From positions 24,842,673 through 24,906,672 of the forward strand of contig NC_092705.1 of assembly GCF_964275005.1 (NCBI RefSeq): a stretch of 64,000 nucleotides of DNA, read 5' to 3'. The notes under the pieces are model-generated. The model saw nothing but the letters and a program-made list of their open reading frames with translations, ran no database searches and was not told the origin of the DNA. Position numbers and translations under genes: made by a program. Position 1 is the stretch's first letter; each line of letters starts with the position of its first letter. Below are positions 35,501 through 47,500 of the stretch, piece after piece. The DNA comes from Diadema setosum. Taxonomy: Eukaryota > Echinodermata > Echinoidea > Diadematoida > Diadematidae.

Positions 35501-38500
35501 TCACTTTAGGCGCGGTCAGACTGGCAAAAGATCGCAAAGTTTAAGATTGCGAAGTTTAAGATTGCGAAGTTTGGGCCATTGGTACGCGCGCAAGCAAGAG
35601 TGCGCCGTCCGATGGCTAGTGATTGTGACGTAACAATGCACATCTGTACATGACAATGACCTCGCGCTTCGGAGGCACCGCCCACAAACAGATCGAGAAG
35701 TTTCATGGGAAGTTTCGCAGGAAGTTTGCGGTCACACTGGCAAAACTTCGCGATCTTAAACTTCTCGATCTTTCGCCAGTCTGACCGCGCCTTATGAAAC
35801 AGTTTTCTCTTATATAATCTAATATATTAGTCTTCTATAATCTGTTGGTTGATTGCATCTTAATATATAATTTCTTCTCGGCAGGGACTACCACACAAGT
35901 CTATTTCTATATCTATACACATATACCACTGAGCAACCACCAAACTAGAAAATTACTCTGAGAGCGCAGACCTCTGCCAAGCAGCTCTACTTTCCACCGA
36001 TGATCTTGCTCTTCCATAGAGATCAGTGATTTCCACCTATACATATGCGTGCTGAAAAAAATTGCCCGATTTTCCAATATAGTTCAAGCCTTTGTTACGT
36101 CATAAACCCTCAGCTGCGCAGCGCGCCTCGCCCTAGCAGAAACTAGAGCACGCACTTTAGTGTGCGTATGAAAACCTCAGCTTGAATTCCCAAGTTCATT
36201 GACCCTACCTGCCAAAATATTGAAAATCCTTCAAAAAATCCATAAAATTTCCAGATCACTACCAAAATTTAATCATCTGTTCCTTGTGTCATTCTCAACC
36301 TTCCCTGCAAGTTTCATCCAAATCCATGCACAACTTTTTGAGTTATTTTGCACACGAACAAACATACAAACTAACAAACAAACCAACGGTAACGAAAACA
36401 TAACCTCCTCCCTTGGCAAAGGTAATGAAAAGATCTGTAGGCAGGGTGTCGAACTAAGCACTATTGCCAAACTTCATTTACACTCTCTCTGTCTGTGTCT
36501 GTAAGCTTACCTATTTACTCTAGTATATGTCCGTCTGGGTGTACATCTATGTGTGCCAACTTATTACTGTCCATATGTATATGTTTGTCCGTAAATCTGT
36601 CCATCTCTCTATATGTCTGTCCGTCCTGTCTGTCCGTCTGTCTGTCTGTTCATATGTCTGTCCGCCTGTCTGTGCATCCTGTGCATCTGTATGTATGTCT
36701 ATCTGACCTTCTATAAATATGTCCAATTCTATGTCTGTCTGTCTGTATGTCTTTTTGTCTGTATGTGTGTCTATCTCTTTGCCAGTCCTGCCTGCTTGTG
36801 CATCTGTCTGTCTGCCAATCCGTCTGTACACTCGCAGTGTATATCTGTCTGTTTGTTGGTTTGTCTGTCCATCCAGTCATCTGTCTGTCCGTCCCCTTTT
36901 GTAAATATATATGTCTCTAAGTCTGTCTGCCAATCTATGTATGTCTGGCTATTCAAAAGTTTGAATGTGTCGCTTGTCTTGCTACTTGTGAGAGAACGTG
37001 AGATCAACATTCTACCAATCTAACCTTCTTCTCTGGGAGGGAAGACTGGCCCATCTTTGTGATGGGGCGGAGGCTCTTGGTCTTTGAGATGAAGCGGAGT
37101 CTGGAGAAGCCCAGGGTGTGTCTGGATGACACCATCTTCTCTGCTTCCACCTGCAATGATAGGATGAAATGTCTGAGATTAGCCTCACCTCAAAGCCATG
37201 GCTGCCAACCTCTCCATACAAAAAAAACACTAACAAACAAACAAACAACAAACTAACGAGAAAACAAAAAAAAGACTTTTTGATGCACAGTGAATATCAT
37301 ATTCTGCAGACAAAAATCACACATTGGTTTCAAAATTGGAAATTACACTTAGCATCAATGCTAGATCATATTTCAGAAAAAAAAAAAAAATCTCTTGAAA
37401 GGAATCATGTTTTTTGTTTATCTGCAAGACAGAAATGTACTAAATAATATGAGAATAAAACAATGATTGGCAGTTCTGCAAGGCCATTGCATAGTTTAGG
37501 CATGAATACATGTATGTTTTGAGTTCAAGATTAGCTTTTCTTGTAAGCATGTCTGGCAATGTAATCAATGGAATCTCTCAACTATGTATCATTGACGTTT
37601 ACAGGGTTCTTTTCTTCTTCTTTTCTTTTTTTCAAGCCTAAATTGCCATAAATTCTTGTTGAAATTAGAATAGTGTTTTAGTATAAGCTTTGTTTGCATT
37701 TAAAGACTTTCATACCTGTGATATTGGTTTCATTATTCCATTTGCCACATATTCTGTAGAGAGAAAAAAATAATAGAGAAATCAAATGATATTTGATTGT
37801 CTCTACACCTTGCACCAAAAACAGAGCTAAACACAATACAAAGATATGTAACAAAAATTGAAAGCAGTAGTCATCAACATCTGACATTTGTCCATTTGGA
37901 ATAAACCATATGAACTCAGACAACAGAAATCAGCTTTTAATATTGGAAGAATTTAAAGAAAAAGAAATAAACACTTCAGACATGTTTCACATCTATCTGA
38001 TGACAAGAGAGCATATCTAGCACCAAAAAAAAAAGTCTGAGGACCAGTAAATACTTGCAGGTGCATCATACAATGATTAAAATTTTCATTAAACATCATT
38101 ATACAGTTATCAGAGAGTATCACTGCTTTGACATCACCTTTTAATCCAAGCTTTTCCAACTTGAACCAGACCAACTTGCGATAGAATATCAGCTGATTTC
38201 GGGATTGGGAAGTCTCAGTTACGTAGAAGCACATCTAGGAATGAACAGACAGAAGTCATTGACTGGAATGATGGCTGTCATGGCGGCATGAGCACTTCAC
38301 ATGCGTATCCGAGCAATTACTCCCAGAGGGCAATTACCCCCCCCCCCCCCCCCCCCCCGGCTAAATACTGGTTAGTGGTAAGGTTAGAGTAAAGACTAGG
38401 GTTAGGGTTAGGGTTAGGGTTAGGGTTAAGCGTTTGGGTTAGGGTTAGGATTAGGTTCAGAATTAGGATTATGATTATGATTAGGGCCAGGGGAAGGGTC

Positions 38501-41500
38501 CGGGGCAATTGCCCAGGGGGTAATTGCCCTGGGGTCCTTTACATGTACCAACAGTAGTTATGTTGCTGAACATGTTAATGGCAAATCCAGTCACAGAAGG
38601 GGCTGGATGAGGATTACTGCATCAGCAATCACCAACGGGCATTGATATCCACAGCAGATTTAAGAGAGAGACAGCTATAAAACCTAGCTTATTTTCTAAT
38701 CAGTGTAATTCAGTTTTGTACAGCAACAATAAGTAAATATTACTAAAGAAATGTATGAGCAGATGTCACAGCTTCATAAGGTGTTTCTTTTCATTTCAGA
38801 AGAATATGAGATAAAAAATGGATGAAAATGGATTTAATATCATACTTGAATGGAAGGAACAGCACAAGAGAGACAGCGAACAAAACAAAAAGGTTATAAA
38901 GAAACAGCATCAAAATGGCAGACAGGGTATATCCTACACCAAGGAAGTTCAAGAGATGGGGTTCCAACTGGCTATAACTATTCAAACAGCCATCAGTTTT
39001 TCTAAATACAGTAAATGGACAAAAGAATTCCACAGGTGCATTTGTGCCTTTGATGACTGGGGATTGAAGCCGTAGTCTTTCAGAGCAATCTGAAGATTCA
39101 TTTTGAAGTCTAACATAATGTCGATATGAAATTTCACAATGAGGAACATATAAAACAAGAGTCAATCACTCAAGAAATATGTACAAGAATGTGAATCAGA
39201 GCTGAATGTTGTGAAGGTGTGTAAAATTGTGCCCACTGGAAAGCCGATTCTGAAAAACTGATATGGTACTTAAAGTTCTTTATAAATCAATATGTCAGAT
39301 TGGTGTCAGGATATGCCCAATTGAGCAATTTTGATTTTCATTTCATCAATCTTTGCATTTAATTTCTTTTTGCACATTCCCATGCTCTTATCATTATGTA
39401 TCACTTATATTCTTTAAGTAGGGATGACAAAAGGTGTTTATCATCGAGAGAGGTTGGTCATTTTGCAATAAAACATAAATCAATTATCTTCCTACATGTG
39501 GGGCAGATCCAGTTGGCACATACTTCAAATTTTATTGATTGGCTGCTTCAAACATGGGATTGAACCAAATATTACTGTTGTGACTCCATCTCTTAAAGGA
39601 CAAGTTCACCTTCATTAACATAAGGATTGAGAGAATGTAGCAATATTAGTAGAACACATCATTGAAAGTTTGAGGAAAATTGGACAATCCGTTCAAAAGT
39701 TATGAATTTTTGAAGTTTTTGTGCAGTCACTGCTGGATGAGAAGACTACTGCAGTGTATGATGTCACATGCGTACAACAATATAAGGAAAATATAAAGAG
39801 AATTTGACAAAATTTCATCTTTTGAAAAAAGTACACATTCCCTTGACTCGTTACTGACATATGTTATGGGTAATATTATTCCCATTGCCTTTAGAAAGAG
39901 GCAAGTCAAGTGCTCTTTTATTATGCGAAAAAAGTGAAAATATGTTGAATTTTCTTTACATTTTCTTTATACTGTTGTACTCATATGACATCACGAGCCT
40001 TAGTAGTCTCCTCATCCAGCGGTTCCAACACAAAAGTTTTAAAAGTTCATAACTTTTGCATCGATTGTCCAATTTTCCTCAAACTTTCACTGATGTGTTC
40101 TAATATTGCTGCATTCTCTCAATCCTTATGTTTATGAAGGTGAACTTGTCCTTTAAATCTCCTCGATCCTCCACAATAGGATTATTTACCTTGATGAGCG
40201 GCAGAACGTATTCAGACATCAGCCAATGAAAGAAATCGGCCACCAGCTGGCGCTGTTTGACAAGGGCGTTGAAGGGGGGCTGCCGCCCTGCTTTGCTCTC
40301 GAGTCGACACCAGTGACAATCTTCCATCTTAAGAACATGACAGCACGAAAAAAAAAAAAAGTTCTTTCTTTTGCCTTGTGGCAAATCCTCTCACTCACTC
40401 ACACAACTTGTCCTGAGCCAAGATGCAATACGAACATAGATATATAGAATTCACAGTTCATTAACATATTGATGCAGTAGTCTGGTACAATGAATGCAGG
40501 GTATACATATGCGTATGCACAAACATATAGGCATGCATTACATGTGACACTGCATCATAATTAAGTTCAGTGATTCTAAAGCTACAAAATGAAATGATGG
40601 AGAACTCATAAAAATGGTGTGTTCCTCACCAACTGAAATAAGCAATAGATAATTCAACTTCCAATGTTATTTTTGAGGGAAAAAAGAGGGGGTTTAGAGG
40701 TTCAGGGTCAATTTACACAAATTGGCTCCTTTACTGTGCCAAAGTAGAAATTGCGATCAAAGCATTGGCCCTAATTTCATTCTGAAAATCATATTCACAA
40801 AGCCCAATTCTATTCATTTTTTTACAGTATCTTTACTTGTACTGCTGACTGTTCTGACAAGTTTCTGAAGGTAGTTCAAGCTCTTCATATATATCCCATG
40901 GGCACAAAATGGAGAAAAACAATAACAGAACAAAACTACAGTGTAGAATAAACAAGTATTACACTACTTCCACATAGTTTTGTGCATTTAAACTTCAGAA
41001 CTATCGTAAGTTCAAGGATTACTTCCGACAATACTGAAAACTAAAAACAGTAGGGTTGATCCAAAATGCTAATCCTCAGGCCTACAGGGAAATTTACCCA
41101 CAAGAATTTTTGTGGTTTCTGTGAGACGGGTAGCGCATAACATAAAAGCGTATAAATGTGGTGGGTTTTAATTATAATTTTAGCTATTTCACGGCTTATT
41201 GATTTTATACCGTAAGTGCAGAGTAAATGGAGCGACAAACATTGCCATTGTTGTGGTCTTTGGGGGGTGGGGTGGGGGAGAGTGGGTATAGAGAAGAAGG
41301 TGTTCAGGCTCAGTGATCAGGATATTTTGTGTGATATCACTGGCACATTTTTAAATCACTGCCACCAGATACCCTATGTGGCACAATCCACTGACATATA
41401 TCCTGGGTCCCATTTCATAAAACTTGTTATCAGTGACAACTGCCTCATTTCTGTGACACATTTGCTCTTAGCCAATCAGATGCAAGGATTTCAGTAGCTT

Positions 41501-44500
41501 ACAACAACTATAACAGCTTGTCACTGATAACAAGTTTTATGAAACAGGGCCCTGGATGTATAGTTTTAACTCATTCTTTCACAATATGCCTGCCCTTCTT
41601 TGAAACACTTTTGAAGACAGAGACAAGTAGTGTTCATCATTCCTATCACCATTAATATCATCATCATGTTCTATGTATTCAGCATCAATTGGGTTAAAGT
41701 CACCTTAATGTCAGCAACGAGCTGGTGAAGCGAAAGCCTCTCAAATCGACCCAAAGAAACAAACTGCCTCACACCTGAACAAAGCATAGCACACACAATA
41801 AATCAGTATTACCACATGCATGCCATATGGACCATGTGACATGAGCCGTATGGAATATAACAAAGCTTCTACTAGCTCTACTAAATAAAACAATTGCTAC
41901 TTGACTGCCCAAACTCAAAGGAAATGACTGCCACAAAATAGGGGTTGCAAACTTATATGATCACTGTGAAGCCATAGATGGCTTAAGCGATTTGTGACAA
42001 AGAAATGTATTGGAAAACATTTGAATCTCTCATGGCAAAAGCTGCAGATAGCTCTACAATCTTTGACAAAATTGGACACATGCGATCTTAATCCCAAATA
42101 CCAGAAATATATAAGATGACAAAATATAAACCAAATCACATCATGCATGACATAAACACATACAACACTAAAAGTGGAAAGCTTGAATGAGTGATTGGCA
42201 GCTACACGAATGCCCAAAGAAACAGCCCAACATAGAGAGAGCTTGATGCAATATTTGGCACATGCAAAAGTATACAAAAATTTGAAGAAAAAAAATGATG
42301 ACTAGAGAAGAAAATTTTAAAGAAATGAAAATTCGCACAATGTATAGAAAAAGAGAGCAAAATATCTAACCTTTCAAAAAGGCACTCCTGTTGTGAGTAC
42401 TCCCCCAGAGTTCCCCTGGAACAACCGTCAAGAGGACATGACGCAGGAAGAGATACACCTGCCATGGGCACGTCTTCATCTTGATCAGCTGGGCTGCTTG
42501 GTCTGGAAGACTCGTCCTCATTCCCTCCCGCTCTGCGGCCAGTTTCGTTCCTTGCTTGCATCTCTTTCCCTTCCCAGCCTTCACAGTCAGAGAAGTTTTA
42601 GATTCCCTTGAAGACCGCCCTCCGTTGGTCTGTGACTCACCAGATGACGAGGTTTGTCCAAAGTCCTGCTTCGTCTCTTTGAAAACTGTGTGCGCATCAG
42701 GAAAATGAACATACTTTCCTTTGGTTTCTTTGACAGATGCATTTCGATGAACAACTGAAAAGGGTACAAAATGAGATGCTTTGTGACCTTCAAAACTTGA
42801 CAAACTAGGCAGAAGACTTGAAGAAGGTTTTCCTGTATCCCCCTTTTTGTTTCTATGTTCCAGACAGGAGCTGGCCACATATCTAGATGGTTGTTCAATC
42901 TGCATCACTGCCAAAACCTGTTTGCTCCATGACTTATCCAGGACTTCTGCACCCAGATCTTGATGATCACTGTCCATTCCCTGCTGCAGGCTTGCGGCCA
43001 GCGTGCCAGTCGGCTCTCCACCCAGAGTTTTCAAAGTCCTGCCACACCTCAAAGACGCATGTTGCAACTGCCACTCTGAGCAGGATGTCTTCAATTCCTC
43101 ATCAGCTTCAGTATCTTTGGTCATCATGGCTGGTGCAGCATCAAATGACCCTCGACATTCGACAGATGTGCCGCTCCAGCAGGAGGAGCTAAGAGAGGAT
43201 CCCTTTGCTTGCTGGTCTCCTAAAACTTGATGTGCTTCCCCTCGACTCCATTGCCAATGTCTTCTGGATGAAACGCTGCACTGCTGATCAGGGGAAGGAG
43301 ATAAAATGTCATCTGCAGCCAAGCTTTGCCCACTTGAATCTAAGAGTATTGGGGATTCCTGTGATGAAGAGACATCTTTTTTAATACTGTTTGATTCTAA
43401 TTCTTCCTGAGGTGACCCTGATGACATTTCCTCCCGTTGTTCACAGCTTGGGCTCGGTGTTTCTAATTTTGGAAGATTCCTATGTGGATGATGAGTGTCT
43501 TTGCCTACAAGATTGTCATGTGCTATGCTGGCAGTGTGACGTACCTGAAGCTCAACACCCTCTATTTGTCCCTGAGTCTCTTTCTTCTTCTGGGAGTGTG
43601 ATGGAGGGTCATCTGTTTCCATAGCGATGAGAGAGGCATCCCTTGGATATGCCCTGAAGTCATCATGGGCGTGGCTCTGGCTCAGAACAACGTGCACAGT
43701 TTCGCCCCCTGGCCTTGCCTCGGCCGGTGCATCAGCCTTCACGTTAGCCCCTTGGCAGTCACGAGCTGGGGGGCGCCCTCTACGATAGAAGACATATGGA
43801 ACAAAGCCAACTCCTTGGCTTTCTGACTGAAGAGTGGACAGATGAGCTGACTCTTTTACCATTTTGTCCTTCTCCGCTGAGTCTATGCAACTGGCTTGCA
43901 ACAGACTGCTGGGATCTGAGCTCTTGACCTTTGACCTTGTATGAACATCACCATCATCATCAGGAACAGCGGTGATTGATCCTTCTGGTATGGTGATTGG
44001 ACAGTGGTGATTTAGCAAGGCAGTGATGTTGACCCGTCTGGGGAAATGAAGTAATCAACACGTCATCAGTTTTCATGTCCTAAACATGATATTTGTCTAG
44101 ACACATTCACACATGAAAGTTGTAACTACTTGTACATCTCATGAAACATCAATGATATTTACACTCCTTACTTCCATTATTATACACCATAATGGTAAAT
44201 ACGCAAGCAATTGATAAGTACTTTAATCATGGCTGTCGAGCTTCGACCTTTTAAGTGCCCAGGGACTTCTTCCCAAGCTTTTTCATCACCATTCAATCGT
44301 CCCTCATAAACTTAATCTAGTTGTAGATCAGCAAGTCAACTCAAAAGTAGCAATGTACTTCCGGCCTACAGGAAGGCCATCATGATACAATAGGGATAAG
44401 ATAATCTCTATTCATTGACAATTAGTGTCCAGACATCTATGCCAAGAGGAAAGGAAAGCATTCTAGCGTGCATGCATATCGGTGAACAAAGCATAGAAAG

Positions 44501-47500
44501 GGTTAAGTCTTCCTCTTCTTGTTTATCTTCTGTCTGGCATTGATATCACAAAAACAAAATAACAAAAATAACTGCAACATGTTTACTTACCTGTGATGCT
44601 GTAGAAAGGTCTTCACCAGTTGCTGAACTTTGATGAGACGCCTAGGGGTCCGCGACGGCTATGACACAAAACATAACAAGAAAGAAATTTAGCATTCAGT
44701 TTACAGGATGACAGAACATAGGGATATCTCATATAATTCATCAGCAATGGCAAATTAACTTACTTTGTACTTTAGTTTAATTTCAACCAGAAGAAAAGAA
44801 AGGTTAACACATTTCTCTGCTTGTGTTTATGTTCCCTATTCTAGTGGAAAACCAATATCAATATGGCTAACTCTTCAAAATTCCTTGCTTTACTGACTTT
44901 CTCGCAATCTTAGACATCTTTGGCTTTGGAAAATGCAGTGACTACCAAAAGAAAAGAATCTATCAGCGTGAATGGTGTCACAGGCCAAAAAAAAAAAAAA
45001 GAAAAGAAAAAAAGAATCAGAAAATCATGTAAAAGAAAAGGAAGCAGATGGGAACAGCTATTCAAATGCGTAAAAGTCTTTCTGCTTTACCAAAACTACA
45101 CATTTGTACCTAGTGAATTGCTTTTATACATTTGTGGTTGTGAAATACTTCTATACATTTGTGGTAGAGTATAACTGGTCAATACAACCAAATACCTCTA
45201 GAAATGTGCAGGGTGCTAGAGTTCACATGCGCACTCTCCTAGAGTAGCTATACTGACAGAGTCTCTGGCTATCCAGAAGCGCAAACTCATTTCATAATCT
45301 CCCTCATGCAACTGAACAGACAAACATGAGCTTCACAAAACTTAAGAAAAGACATCTGACACTAAAACCGAACGGGGGTAAAAAGATTGGCATTAATTTA
45401 TTTCTCACCGGTTTCTTCTTCTTCTTTCTTTGTTCCCCAGCTTTCCCACCACCATTTCCATCCATCCCCTTCCAAACAACTCCTTTGATTGACGACGCAC
45501 CCTGCTTGGCAACACCTGCGTTTGTGTACGAGGTGGCGCCCTCACTTGGCGAAGTGAAGATATGTTGGGTGAGTCTATGAGCCCCAGCGTTGGATGCTGC
45601 AAGTCCTGCCAGGATGCCTGGATAAGATGAATAGAACAGGCAATACATACTTTACTGGAGAAACAGAACTGTTGGAAGGGATAACATACATCATGACTCA
45701 GAAGGCATTGGTCGTAATAATATCAGCCACTCTTTCTTCATTAGTCTCTCTGAATTGCAGCTCATTTTTAAAGAAGAACATAGGTTCCAATTTTACTTTC
45801 TGTATGAAATTGTGGGAAGAAAATGTCACAGTTTGCAGAACTAGTCTTCTTTAAACTGTCAGAGCAGGATTGATTTATAATGGATGAGGACAATTTTTTG
45901 CTAGATTCTTACTCTGTTTCGGCCAGTCGCGCCCTGTCATTCTGGAGTAGCAGGCGTTCAGGATGTAGAATGCTCGTTCCAATCCTCTGACGTGCTTCAA
46001 GGCATCCGACGCACCGCCGTCTTGATTTTCCTGGAAGCCACCCTTTCTCTTCCTCCTCCCCTTCCTCTTTTTACTTGCATCCTCACCTTCAGCATATTTC
46101 CCCCGGCCATCCCGAGTGTGGTGATGATGACATGTACTCTGACGGGGCTTTGACACTTCTTCACTCCGCGGATCAATAGATCTGTCGGGACCTACCCTCC
46201 TCACTCCATCACAAGTACTGACACTCGCATCGACACCTGTTGAATCTTTACAACGGTGTCTCTTCGCAACACTGCCATCTCCATCTAACTGCTCCTCCCC
46301 AGATCGTTTCCTCTTCAGTGATGCCTTGAGATCGCTTGTCTCCATGGCAACTCCATCCGCTCCTGCGTGATGCAAGCCCAAGGTCGCATTCGACTTTCCT
46401 ACATCACTCCTCCCAACCATCTGACGTCTTGTCACACTTTCAGGTCTCATCTTCACCTTCGCTGAATTTGTGGCTTGCATCGTCTTTCCCTGTGACTTGT
46501 GCTCTTGTGATGTCACATCTGCTATCAAAGTACTTATTGGTGCACCTGAGATGAACAGATCACATGACATAAAAACAACAAAAGCTTTTGACAGATGTTT
46601 TAAACAAATTTATGCACATGCCTGGTAATCAAAGTATAATTTGTTGGATACTTGGGTGACAAATAAAATTTAGGCTTTTCTTGTATCTTTTCCTTCATGC
46701 TTTTCATGTAAACATGAAAAGCATGGACAAACAAAAAGTAGAGTAAAATCATATTTTGTAAGAGCATCATTCTTGATAATGTTACTCAGGTCATAACAGT
46801 AAGGTTTTAACCCTACACAGAAATTATATCACCTTATTGCTAAGAGTGGCATTTAGCCACACACTGTGTGATTTGAGGTTTATTTGCAATCCTTTTTCAA
46901 AGCTCCTCACAGTATGGATGCAAATTACAGCAGTCTAATCAGTTAGCATTGATGTATGTGCAATGGAAGACCAAACAGATATTAAATAGTGGCCTACTGA
47001 AAGAGATGGCAATTTTTGTAAAAGCAAGCAGAAACATTGAGTATGCACTGCGGGGGGGGGGGGGGGGGATGATTTCATTCCATTTACAGAAAAACGGAGA
47101 AAAAACAAACAAACTTGGTCTGATATCGTGCAAACGAGCGACTCACCTGTCAACTGAATGTAACAGGATGGAGGGGCTGCAATGAATACTGATAGGTTTT
47201 CCAAGAGGTACATCATTAACTCATCCCCAATCCTATGGAACAGGCAGAAATTAACATGCCAATATTATTGACTGTACCCTAGACCAAGCATTACACATTT
47301 TATCATAATAGTTTTATAAACTCAAAAATAGTTCAGCAAGCAGTTGTAATCTTTTGCAACAAACATTGAAGAATCTCAAACACATGCAAATATATCTTAG
47401 GTTCAAATCAAAAGATGATAGAATCAACTTCACCTCTGGACTGACAGGACTTTTCACTTACATTCAAACTCCTTTTGTAAGTCTGAAATACTGACCGGCA

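Noticed and set aside
36495..37023. Cys/Leu/Ser-rich ORFs in several frames
   Set aside because: Produced by the TGTC-type low-complexity tract, open in several registers on both strands.
38397..38428. TTAGGG array as an actual chromosome end
   Set aside because: Only about 30 bp, internal, surrounded by TERT exons on both sides.
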